Assembly: GCF_007860075.1 (NCBI RefSeq)
Contig: NZ_SJPP01000003.1
Location: 744,001-808,000, forward strand
Length of the DNA stretch: 64,000 bases
Origin: Symmachiella macrocystis
GTDB taxonomy: Bacteria; Planctomycetota; Planctomycetia; Planctomycetales; Planctomycetaceae
Direction: 5' to 3'
Part shown: positions 1 through 7,074 of the stretch, piece after piece
How positions within the stretch are numbered: the stretch's first letter is position 1
Layout of the letters: each line of letters starts with the position of its first letter
The notes under the pieces: model-generated
Database searches by the model: none
What the model was told of the DNA's origin: nothing
The model's input: only the letters and a program-made list of their open reading frames with translations
Program-made: the position numbers and the translations under genes

Positions 1-156
1 CCCCAAGTGCCCAGCCGCTAACGCGACGAACACGACGCCGGAGGTTCCCAGCGAAATCCCACGCCAGGTAATACGTCCCAGCATCAATCCGAGGCATATC
101 ACTCCGAATAAGGTGACTATCTCTTCTGTTGACTCACTCACAGTTGTCGGCTCCAT
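1..156 (-). CDS. Putative AspT/YidE-type transporter, N-terminal fragment
   Basis: An open frame begins with ATG at 156-154 and runs off the left edge, giving 52 visible residues. After a short polar start (MEPTTVSES) comes a hydrophobic segment with LFGVICLGLMLGRI, then WRGISLGTSGVVFVALAAGH. This 'LG.I...GISLG..GVLFV.L..GH' pattern is what I recognise from the first two helices of the aspartate:alanine exchanger AspT and the predicted permeases YidE/YbjL. Those are inner-membrane proteins with duplicated transmembrane halves around RCK_C domains, none of which lie inside the window. The substrate cannot be told. The family call rests on pattern memory over about 45 residues, so other small-molecule permeases remain possible. 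Confidence 0.6.
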   Translation of the reverse strand, partial: MEPTTVSESTEEIVTLFGVICLGLMLGRITWRGISLGTSGVVFVALAAGHLG

Positions 157-569
157 CGTAGACGGTAGACCAAAGTCCGCAAATGACGTGCCGCGGTACG
201 GCGTTCCGCCATGAGTTTTGGCCTACTTCAATATTCATCCCACAGATACACTGGTTTCAGCATGAAGAAACCGGCGCTCGTTTTCTCTAACTCATCAAAC
301 TGTTTTTACTGCCGCTCTCAGTGAAAACAGTATGTGCGCAGAATTTGAGCAGATGTCTAGTCGTCCTCAAAGAAACTTTGGAACTTAAATTCTTCGCAAA
401 CCTTGCTAAGTCCAGAAGGACGATCGAATCAATGCGAGGTTTGCCTGTCATTTCCGATGGCTTACTAGATTTTTGTGGAACTGTTTCATACGAATCATCG
501 TCTCACTTCTCGAAGTTGCTGGTCACATCACTTCAGCACGTACTCCCAATCCGCTCACGGAGGTGAAGC
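157..569. other. Intergenic region between two divergent genes
   Basis: This stretch separates the minus-strand transporter start from the plus-strand VIT-vWA gene and should hold both promoters. An 81-codon GTG-started frame (321-566) ends four bases before the next ATG, but it has no recognisable motif, no Shine-Dalgarno sequence and no plausible composition, so I do not call it a gene. A Shine-Dalgarno GGAGG at about 559-563 serves the gene starting at 570. Confidence 0.5.
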
Positions 570-2924
570 ATGTTGCGCTACCGTAGTCTCCCGTTTATCG
601 CCAGCCTGATTTGTCTGTTCGCCTCAACCAGCGCAGATGCCCAAGTGATTGTGATTAATCCCGAACGCGATCGGATTGCCCGCCCCAGTCCGCGGCCGAT
701 TCGGCAGGACTACGAGATCAAATCGGTCGACATCCAAGCCGACATCCGCGATCAGGCGGCTGAGGTTCAGGTCTCGCAAGTTTTCGCCAACAAAAGCAGC
801 CGCACCTTACAAGCGACTCTCTTTTTTCCGCTGCCCGATGAGGCAACGATCAGTGGATTGACGTTGATTGTCGACGGGAAAGAATTACCCGGGCGATTGT
901 TACCCAAGGACGAAGCGCGGCGGATCTATGAAGATATCGTCCGCCGCAGCCAAGACCCCGCTTTGCTGGAATATATGGGGCGCGGATTGTTTCGCACGAG
1001 CGTGTTTCCCGTCCCGCCTAATGCCCAGCGCAAAGTCGAGATCCGCTATTCGCAATTGCTCAAAAAAAGCGATGGGCTGGTCGACTTCTCATTGCCCTTG
1101 GGCAACTCCAAGCACTCGACCAAACCAATCAAACAATTGAATCTCACAGTCCGCGTGCATGCGAACGAGGGCATCAAAACCATCTACAGCCCTTCGCACG
1201 ATGTGAATATCGAGCGTCCCGAATCCAAGCGGGCGATTTGCAAAACCACGCTGTCCGACGTCGCCGCAGCGGACGATTTTCGTCTATTGTTCGGCACCGA
1301 GAGCGGGCCGGTCGGTATGAACGTGCTCAGTTATCGCCCCGACAAATCTCAGGACGGTTACTTTTTGCTATTGGCTGCGCCGGAAATCGCCGCCGCCGAG
1401 GCCCAAGCGGTCCCCAAGACGGTGGTGTTCGTGGTGGATCGATCCGGCAGCATGAGCGGACAAAAATTTGAACAGGTTCGCAAGGCTTTGCGATTCGTCC
1501 TGGATCGACTCGGCCCCGAGGACCTGTTCAATATTGTCGCCTACGATTCCAAAGTCGATGCCTTCCGACCGGAATTGCAGCGGGCGGACGAAGCGACGAT
1601 TGCGCAAGCCCGTGGTTTTGTCGATGGGCTTTATGCCGGCGGCAGTACAAATATTGACGGGGCACTGCAAAAATCGCTGGAGATGCTCAGCGATGCTGAC
1701 CGCCCAAACTATGTCTTGTTTTTGACCGATGGACTGCCGACGGTCGGCGAGCAAAACGATGTGAAAATCGCTGCACGAGCCCAAGCGGCCAACACCGTTC
1801 GCGCTCGGCTGTTCAATTTCGGCGTCGGATTCGACGTCAATAGCCGCCTGTTGGATCGACTGTCACGTGAACAGCGCGGACAATCGATTTATGTGCGTCC
1901 CAACGAAGACATCGAAGCCCAGGTCGCCACGCTGTACAACCGCATCGCCTCGCCAGTGCTGACCGATCTGGCTATTGAATTTTTATTCGAAGCAAAACCC
2001 GATCCGACAGCAGCACCCCCCATCGCCCGGACCTACCCGCAGGAGTTGAACGATTTGTTTCGCGGCGAACAACTCATCTGGGTCGGACGCTATCGCAAAA
2101 GCGGCGCAACCAAGGTCAAACTGACGGGCAAAGTCGGTGCGGAGCCACGCAGTTTTGAATTCGATGCCTCACTGGTGGAACACTCGGGAGACGAAACGAA
2201 CGGCTTCGTCGAAAAGCTGTGGGCAGTGCGGCGGATCGGTGAAATACTGGACGACTTGGACCTCAATGGTCAGAACAAAGAACTGGTCGACGAACTGGTC
2301 GCCCTCTCCATCAAGCACGGCATATTGACCCCCTACACATCGTTTCTAGCAGATGAGGAAACCGACTTGATGCAGCATCGCCAGAATGCTCAGCGAGCAG
2401 AGGACAATATCGATTTGAAATTTCGCCGCAGAGTATCGGGAAGTGACGCCTTCTACGGTCGCCGCGGCAAGGCCGCGCTAAAAACAGCCAACCGGCTTCC
2501 TGAACTACAGCAGAGAGGTGGGATTGGCGGTGGCGGCGGGTTTGGTGGAGGCGGCGGGATTGGTGGCGGGATTGGTGGCGGGATTGGCGGCAATTTGCCG
2601 CGTTCTGCCGAGAGACGCGGAGCGGGACGAGCTTTGCCCACAGGTGACGCATCCGATAGCGAGTCGGCAGAGGCAGCGGAAACCGTCCGCAACATCGGTC
2701 AAAAGACGTTTTTCCAACGCGACGATCTGTGGCGGGATTCCACAGTCACGGCCGAACAGGAAAAACAAGCGAAGCGGATCGTGCAGTTTAGTAACGAATA
2801 CTTCGATTTGGCAGCGACGCACGGCAAGGAACTGGGCAAATACCTGGCATTTCGAGAGCCGGTGTTGATCAACTTGCGAGGGAAAACCTACCGCATCGAC
2901 CCGCCGCCTGATGATGCGAAATAA
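570..2924 (+). CDS. Exported VIT and vWA domain protein with Gly-rich linker
   Basis: A 784-residue protein resembling inter-alpha-trypsin-inhibitor heavy chains. Residues 1-24 form a signal peptide ending ADAQ. A VIT domain spans roughly 40-170 (includes LFFPLPDEATISG and YEDIVRRSQDPALLEY). A von Willebrand A domain spans about 280-450 with an intact MIDAS start, D290-x-S292-x-S294 (DRSGSMS), and the LTDG strand near 390, so metal-dependent ligand binding is expected. A Gly-rich linker of repeated GGGIGG/GGGFGG units lies near 650-676, followed by a charged C-terminal tail. The start has a good GGAGG six bases upstream. It is convergent with the Rrf2 gene and has no obvious operon partner. 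The function is probably extracytoplasmic protein binding; the ligand is unknown. Confidence 0.88.
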   Translation: MLRYRSLPFIASLICLFASTSADAQVIVINPERDRIARPSPRPIRQDYEIKSVDIQADIRDQAAEVQVSQVFANKSSRTLQATLFFPLPDEATISGLTLIVDGKELPGRLLPKDEARRIYEDIVRRSQDPALLEYMGRGLFRTSVFPVPPNAQRKVEIRYSQLLKKSDGLVDFSLPLGNSKHSTKPIKQLNLTVRVHANEGIKTIYSPSHDVNIERPESKRAICKTTLSDVAAADDFRLLFGTESGPVGMNVLSYRPDKSQDGYFLLLAAPEIAAAEAQAVPKTVVFVVDRSGSMSGQKFEQVRKALRFVLDRLGPEDLFNIVAYDSKVDAFRPELQRADEATIAQARGFVDGLYAGGSTNIDGALQKSLEMLSDADRPNYVLFLTDGLPTVGEQNDVKIAARAQAANTVRARLFNFGVGFDVNSRLLDRLSREQRGQSIYVRPNEDIEAQVATLYNRIASPVLTDLAIEFLFEAKPDPTAAPPIARTYPQELNDLFRGEQLIWVGRYRKSGATKVKLTGKVGAEPRSFEFDASLVEHSGDETNGFVEKLWAVRRIGEILDDLDLNGQNKELVDELVALSIKHGILTPYTSFLADEETDLMQHRQNAQRAEDNIDLKFRRRVSGSDAFYGRRGKAALKTANRLPELQQRGGIGGGGGFGGGGGIGGGIGGGIGGNLPRSAERRGAGRALPTGDASDSESAEAAETVRNIGQKTFFQRDDLWRDSTVTAEQEKQAKRIVQFSNEYFDLAATHGKELGKYLAFREPVLINLRGKTYRIDPPPDDAK

Positions 2925-2935
2925 CAATCAAACAA

Positions 2936-3385
2936 TCAGCTGAGGTTAACGGTGTCGTTATTCGACGTATCGCACAGCGGTTTGCTGCCATTCGAGTCGG
3001 CTAAGACCTCAGCCAAGGTGGTGTTGGCAAAAGCCTGCTCGACCGTCTTAATGGCATTGTCCATGCGGCGATGCAGCGGGCAAAGCCGCGTCCCGTGACC
3101 CGGAAGATCCAGCGGGCAGGTTTCGATGCGACGAATGGGGTCGACGGCATTGACGACCTCCAACAGCGCCAACTCATCAGGTTTTTTTGCCAAGGTGAAT
3201 CCACCGTTGGGGCCACGTTGCGAATGGACCAGTCCGGCACGATTCAAACTAGCCATCACCTTCGATAAGTAGGCGGCGGGAACCTTAGTCACCTTGGCTA
3301 TTTGCACATTGGTTTGTGCAGATGGCGATTCATTCGCCAAGCAGACAATCGCCCGCAGTGCGTATTCAACCGTTTGCGATAACAT
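2936..3385 (-). CDS. Rrf2 family transcriptional regulator
   Basis: A 149-residue protein with the Rrf2 N-terminal winged helix (MLSQTVEYALRAIVCLA, then the recognition region VPAAYLSKVMASLNRAGLV and the wing GPNGGFTLAK). Family members such as IscR, NsrR and RirA bind an Fe-S cluster through three cysteines in the middle loop. Here I see C90 and C102, with no cysteine between them at the usual third position; C138 lies in the non-conserved tail. A cluster may therefore use a non-Cys ligand, or be absent. The ATG at 3385 is preceded by an AAGGGATG-like ribosome site. It stops 11 bases from the convergent VIT-vWA gene, and no Fe-S or nitrosative-stress gene is adjacent, so the target is unknown. 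Confidence 0.88.
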   Translation of the reverse strand: MLSQTVEYALRAIVCLANESPSAQTNVQIAKVTKVPAAYLSKVMASLNRAGLVHSQRGPNGGFTLAKKPDELALLEVVNAVDPIRRIETCPLDLPGHGTRLCPLHRRMDNAIKTVEQAFANTTLAEVLADSNGSKPLCDTSNNDTVNLS

Positions 3386-3886
3386 CCCGTTTCATCCCTT
3401 TCAAGCGCCGGCCCAGCATGCCTAGTGCAAAATGCATCTCCGCCGATGAGGCATGGCCTCTTAGCATCTAACTGCGTTCAGGAGTTTGGGGGAAGTTGCC
3501 GCGAACTTGTTGTCCGTATCTCCCACTCAAGGAGATCCCCCCGCCTTTACACAATTGATCTTAGACAGTCCCCGGTAACATGAAAAGCCCGAGTGACGGG
3601 CTCGTTCGCAATGCAACACTTCCCCCTTGCTCCACAGCACCGTCCACCACCATTCTAAGCCAGCCAGGCTGACGGGCTTTCTGTATTGCAAACGATCTGC
3701 GTTTTTTGAATGCTGTGGAATACATTGAGCCACGGATTAACACGGATAAGAAAAGAAAAAAATAAAACAAGGCTATGCACCTCTCGTTCCTATCCAGAGC
3801 TGGCGACCGAGAAAATCCTCTTTTTATTTCTTATCTGTGTTTCATCTGTGGCTTAAGAACCTGCACATCATGATTCTCAAGCCGGA
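3386..3886. other. Intergenic region with inverted repeat, no gene seen
   Basis: About 500 bases between the start of the Rrf2 gene and the end of the sugar-binding lipoprotein gene. It should contain the Rrf2 promoter in its first part. Short open frames on the minus strand around 3527-3770 have no ribosome site or recognisable sequence. The right half contains an imperfect inverted repeat (3726-3755 and 3826-3856). Confidence 0.5.
3726..3856. repeat. Imperfect inverted repeat pair (GCCACGGATTAACACGGATAAG type)
   Basis: The segment 3726-3755 contains GCCACGGATTAACACGGATA. The segment 3826-3856 is its imperfect reverse complement, containing TTATCTGTGT and ATCTGTGGCTTA. The two arms are about 70 bases apart. 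The internal spacer is A/T-rich at both edges. Such paired short repeats in intergenic DNA are like REP/BIME elements. No transposase is nearby. I recall similar text in other planctomycete intergenic regions, but could not check. Confidence 0.6.
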
Positions 3887-4930
3887 CTAAAAGCCGAAAT
3901 CGTATTCGTCGATATTCTCTGCTGTGAAGCGGATCGGGTCTGAAAGGATGATGGTTTGATCGTCGCGGGGACTGAAGCGGAGGTTGCCGTAGCCGGTGAT
4001 CTCGTCCCCTTCTTTGAGTTCCTGTCCTTCAACAGCTGCCTTGGCGATGCGGACGGTCAGTTCGCCCAAGGCGTTGGGATCCCAGAGGAAGAAACTTTCC
4101 AGGACTCCCTCTTTCATATAGGGCCGCATTTTTCCGGGCGTCGAATTGCCCGTCAGAGCAACTTGGCCGATCTTGCCGGCGCGTTTGATGGCTTCAGCTG
4201 CTCCAGGAACGGAATTGGAATCAAAGGCGATGATCCCTTTCAGGTTCGGGTGCGCGTTCAGCAGCGTACCGACTTTTTGCGCCGCCTCGGTTTCGTTCTC
4301 TTTGGTGATGACGGTTTCGACCAATTTCAGCTTGGGATATTTTTCCGCCGCTCGCGCTTCGGCATAGCTACGCCAAGTATTTAAATTGGCAGCGTCGAGA
4401 CTGGCGATCGCAATCGCCCACTCCCCTTCCTCGTTCATCTGCCGAGCAATCTCATCCATCAGCGATTCGCCAAGCACTTTGTCATCGACTTGGTTGACCA
4501 TGTATTGCCGACCGCTATCAGGCGCGTCGCTGTCCCAGGTGAGGACCGTAATTCCCGCAGCCCGCGCTTTATCGACAAACGGCTTGATCCGTTTGGGTTG
4601 GTTGGGCGCAATGCAAATCGCATCGACGCCGTTGCGAATCCACGTATCGATGTAATTATTCTGCTCTTCGCCGCTGGGTGTGGCGGGTCCGTCATAGATC
4701 AGCTTGACCCCCAACTCATCGGCCGCCTTTTGCGCCCCTTTTTCGCAAGCCACAAAATAATCAATGCCCACTAACTTGGGCATCATGGCGATGACGATTT
4801 CGTCGGAGCTGTCTTTCGAGGCTGCGCCATCTTCACCCGACTGCCCACAACCGATTGAGAACAGGGCCCCCACAAAAAGCAGGGTAATAACATGGCAAAA
4901 ACGCAGCGGCAATCGTGGAATGTTTTGCAT
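3887..4930 (-). CDS. Sugar ABC transporter substrate-binding lipoprotein
   Basis: A 347-residue periplasmic-binding-protein-like lipoprotein. The signal peptide ends in a lipobox LFSIGCGQ with C28 as the lipidated cysteine, so it should be membrane-anchored outside the cytoplasm. The mature part matches the Peripla_BP_4 fold used for ribose, rhamnose and autoinducer-2: the first strand IVIAMMPKLVG, GVDAICIAPNQPKRI, ITVLTWDSDAP, KGIIAFDSNSVPGAAEAIKRAGK and VALTGNSTPGKM. RhaS/LsrB-like binding proteins are the nearest family I can name; the sugar is not predictable. No permease or ATPase is adjacent. An RbsA-type ATPase lies about 50 kb away at 54604 on the other strand and could be a partner, but this is a guess. 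Confidence 0.85.
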   Translation of the reverse strand: MQNIPRLPLRFCHVITLLFVGALFSIGCGQSGEDGAASKDSSDEIVIAMMPKLVGIDYFVACEKGAQKAADELGVKLIYDGPATPSGEEQNNYIDTWIRNGVDAICIAPNQPKRIKPFVDKARAAGITVLTWDSDAPDSGRQYMVNQVDDKVLGESLMDEIARQMNEEGEWAIAIASLDAANLNTWRSYAEARAAEKYPKLKLVETVITKENETEAAQKVGTLLNAHPNLKGIIAFDSNSVPGAAEAIKRAGKIGQVALTGNSTPGKMRPYMKEGVLESFFLWDPNALGELTVRIAKAAVEGQELKEGDEITGYGNLRFSPRDDQTIILSDPIRFTAENIDEYDFGF

Positions 4931-5273
4931 GAGAAGTCGATGAATCCTGAAAGGATGTTTTCAAAAGAAGTTTTCGTGATTGTCTATCAGCACAGCGGGA
5001 AGGCGAAGCTCCTGCTGAGCCGCTTTTTCCACTTGGCGTGCAGCCACCCAATGGTTTTGGTAAGCGTCTTGGTCCATCGCGGCTCGGCGGGAGCCTCGCC
5101 CTCCCATGATGAAGACACGATCTGTGAGACGGGAAAGAGAACGACGTAACAAACGCCTGCTGCGATGTGCAACCAGCTATACTATTACGGATATCGCGTC
5201 GATCTTTCCACCGTGGCGCGCAGGACGATCGCGGAATCTCGCAAATGAAACGGGGCGTAGTTGGGCGGCTCGA
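4931..5273. other. Intergenic region with inverted REP-like repeats
   Basis: About 340 bases upstream of the sugar-binding lipoprotein gene and downstream of the PPC gene, both on the minus strand. Open frames here on both strands are created by the repeat pair at 4997-5105 and carry no recognisable domain. The promoter of the lipoprotein gene should lie close to 4931. Confidence 0.5.
4997..5105. repeat. Inverted pair of a 25-base REP-like element
   Basis: Positions 5081-5105 read GGCTCGGCGGGAGCCTCGCC followed by CTCCC. Positions 4997-5021 are the reverse complement of this with four differences in 25 bases, all transitions. The two arms are 59 bases apart. This arrangement matches BIME-type paired repeats. 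Each arm is also partly self-complementary (GGCTC...GAGCC). I recall this GC-rich motif as widespread in planctomycete intergenic DNA; that part is memory, the pair itself is seen here. Confidence 0.75.
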
Positions 5274-6923
5274 CTACTTCGTCTCGGCCGGTTTCAACAC
5301 CGTCAGCCAAGGTGCTGCGGTCGTTGCCGTAAAACCGGTGATGGTCGCTTCGGCGGTGCGGCTGAGCGGTGTTTCCCCGGCCACCGTCCCCACGATACGA
5401 ATCGGCCCGCTGACCGGTCCGGCGTCCGAAGTCAGTTGCAGCTTGACCGACTTGGCCGTATCCCCTTTTTTCTTCGAGACAACAGTCGTCGCTGTCACGC
5501 CGGCGGGAAGATCGACGGCAGTGATGCTGATTTCACCCCCGTAGCCATGCAATCGCCCCACAGTCACAGGAATTTCTAATGCTGTTCCCGGCGTGAGCGT
5601 AAAGGCATCGGCTGCGAGCTTCAGATTAAAGTCGGCCTGCGGAAGGATGCCAGTGAGACGATAGACGTAGCGAAATCCGCCATCACGGTTCAGGTCGCGA
5701 ATCATCAAGCGATAATCCCCGTCGGCGGGAATCGTATGAGCCAAGACCGCATCGCGCTGGCTGCGGTTAATGTCATCGACCTGTGCCAATCGTTTGCCGG
5801 CAGCGTCAGTCAGGCGAATCAACGGGTCCAACGGAAAACCCAATGCCCACGATTCGGCACGGAATTCGACCCTTTGACCTTTCTTGGCGGTGAACTGATA
5901 CCAATCCTCGTCCCGTTCTTCGGAGATGGAACCGGAAATCGTCATGGGCAGCTTGATGGGTTGCGGATGCTGCGCATCGTTCACGGCTGACTCGACCGTC
6001 ACAGCATGCGGAACGGTCTTGATCAACGCGGTATTTCCTAATTCCGGATGAAACAGCGGAGCAACATCCTGTAAGCTACTGGACGAAGGCACGGTGTAAA
6101 AACGGACCGGTTGCGGAATGTTCCAACCCCGTAATTCGATCTCAGTGGGATGATTTTGCGAGGCGGCCAACGGAAACGCATGATCCACAAACGCCGCCGT
6201 CGTGAGCGTCAACCGATAAACATAACTGGCCGAAGCGGAAAAACTGATCGACTGGTTCGGTTTCGAAGGAAATGCGAACGAACGCACCAAGTACGTACCC
6301 GCCTCTTGCGCGGTGAACACCACCTGCGGGTCGAGGTTATATGTATCGTGGTTGAATGCCAACCGAAAACCATTGGGCGAGGTCACTTCTAAAATCGCAT
6401 CCATCGGTGAACCAAGCACTTCATTGGCCGCCATCGAAGCGACCAGCGTCTGCCCAGCGGCAAGCTTCACGGCGAAGGTATCGACATCGCTACTCCCGTT
6501 GATCCGTCCATTGACGATAACAGTCGATGTTTCCAGCAATTGCGGTTCGCGGTAGTCGTTGTTCGGTTCTTTCTCATTCATTTCAGGCAGCGTGCCGACG
6601 ACAAACGGCCGCAACGGCGATGCGCCTTCGTCGTTGTGCAAGCGGACCCAATAGACGCCCGGAACGGCGTCTGAATCGACGGTGATTTTGAGTTTGCCTT
6701 TGTCCTTCTCGGGCTCAACCGTAATTCCCGCGCGGTCGGTTAACACTTTCGGCGGCCAAGACGCGTTTTTACCGGCGGCTTCGACCGAGACCGTTGTTCC
6801 CCGCTGCGCACCGGCGGGGTGCAAATAGCTCAACTCCGGCTTGGCTGCGAACAAATCCGCAGCGGTCAAGCCGGTCAAAAACAGGACCAGGATGAACGAT
6901 TGTCGCCAAAAACAAAGTCGCAT
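5274..6923 (-). CDS. Exported PPC-domain protein of planctomycete type
   Basis: A 549-residue exported protein if started at ATG 6923, which gives a clean signal peptide (MRLCFWRQSFILVLFLTG... ending LFA). The frame is open to another ATG at 6953, adding ten residues; neither start has a strong ribosome site. The protein has an Ig-like N-terminal part (LSYLHPAGAQRGTTVSVEA), a first PPC (bacterial pre-peptidase C-terminal) domain around 115-235 with EPNNDYREPQ and SDVDTFAVKLAAGQTL, and a second at about 325-430 with EERDEDWYQFTAKKGQRVEF. PPC domains are beta-sandwiches, often in secreted enzymes; no catalytic domain is present. It lies 151 bases downstream of the DUF1549/DUF1553 gene on the same strand, a pairing common in planctomycetes, so the two may act together at the cell envelope. 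Confidence 0.82.
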   Translation of the reverse strand: MRLCFWRQSFILVLFLTGLTAADLFAAKPELSYLHPAGAQRGTTVSVEAAGKNASWPPKVLTDRAGITVEPEKDKGKLKITVDSDAVPGVYWVRLHNDEGASPLRPFVVGTLPEMNEKEPNNDYREPQLLETSTVIVNGRINGSSDVDTFAVKLAAGQTLVASMAANEVLGSPMDAILEVTSPNGFRLAFNHDTYNLDPQVVFTAQEAGTYLVRSFAFPSKPNQSISFSASASYVYRLTLTTAAFVDHAFPLAASQNHPTEIELRGWNIPQPVRFYTVPSSSSLQDVAPLFHPELGNTALIKTVPHAVTVESAVNDAQHPQPIKLPMTISGSISEERDEDWYQFTAKKGQRVEFRAESWALGFPLDPLIRLTDAAGKRLAQVDDINRSQRDAVLAHTIPADGDYRLMIRDLNRDGGFRYVYRLTGILPQADFNLKLAADAFTLTPGTALEIPVTVGRLHGYGGEISITAVDLPAGVTATTVVSKKKGDTAKSVKLQLTSDAGPVSGPIRIVGTVAGETPLSRTAEATITGFTATTAAPWLTVLKPAETK

Positions 6924-7074
6924 ACCGCTGTCTTTCAATAGAGCAATATTCATTTCGTGGCCGCAGAGTTAGGCGGCGTTCCAGCCAGCGTCCCATTCAT
7001 AAGAACGCCCAAACGCCGTCACACGAAAGTGCCATCGGCACTAGAACCAGTCGTCGCCGTGACCAACGCAGTCA

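Noticed and set aside
321-566. 81-codon frame upstream of the VIT-vWA gene
   Set aside because: GTG start without ribosome site, no recognisable domain, ends just before the real gene; more likely leader DNA.
3527-3770. Two overlapping minus-strand frames of about 68 codons
   Set aside because: They lack a ribosome site and overlap an inverted repeat.
4892-5579. Frames on both strands across the inverted repeat pair
   Set aside because: Created by the GGCTCGGCGGGAGCC repeats; the translated pieces are repeat-derived.
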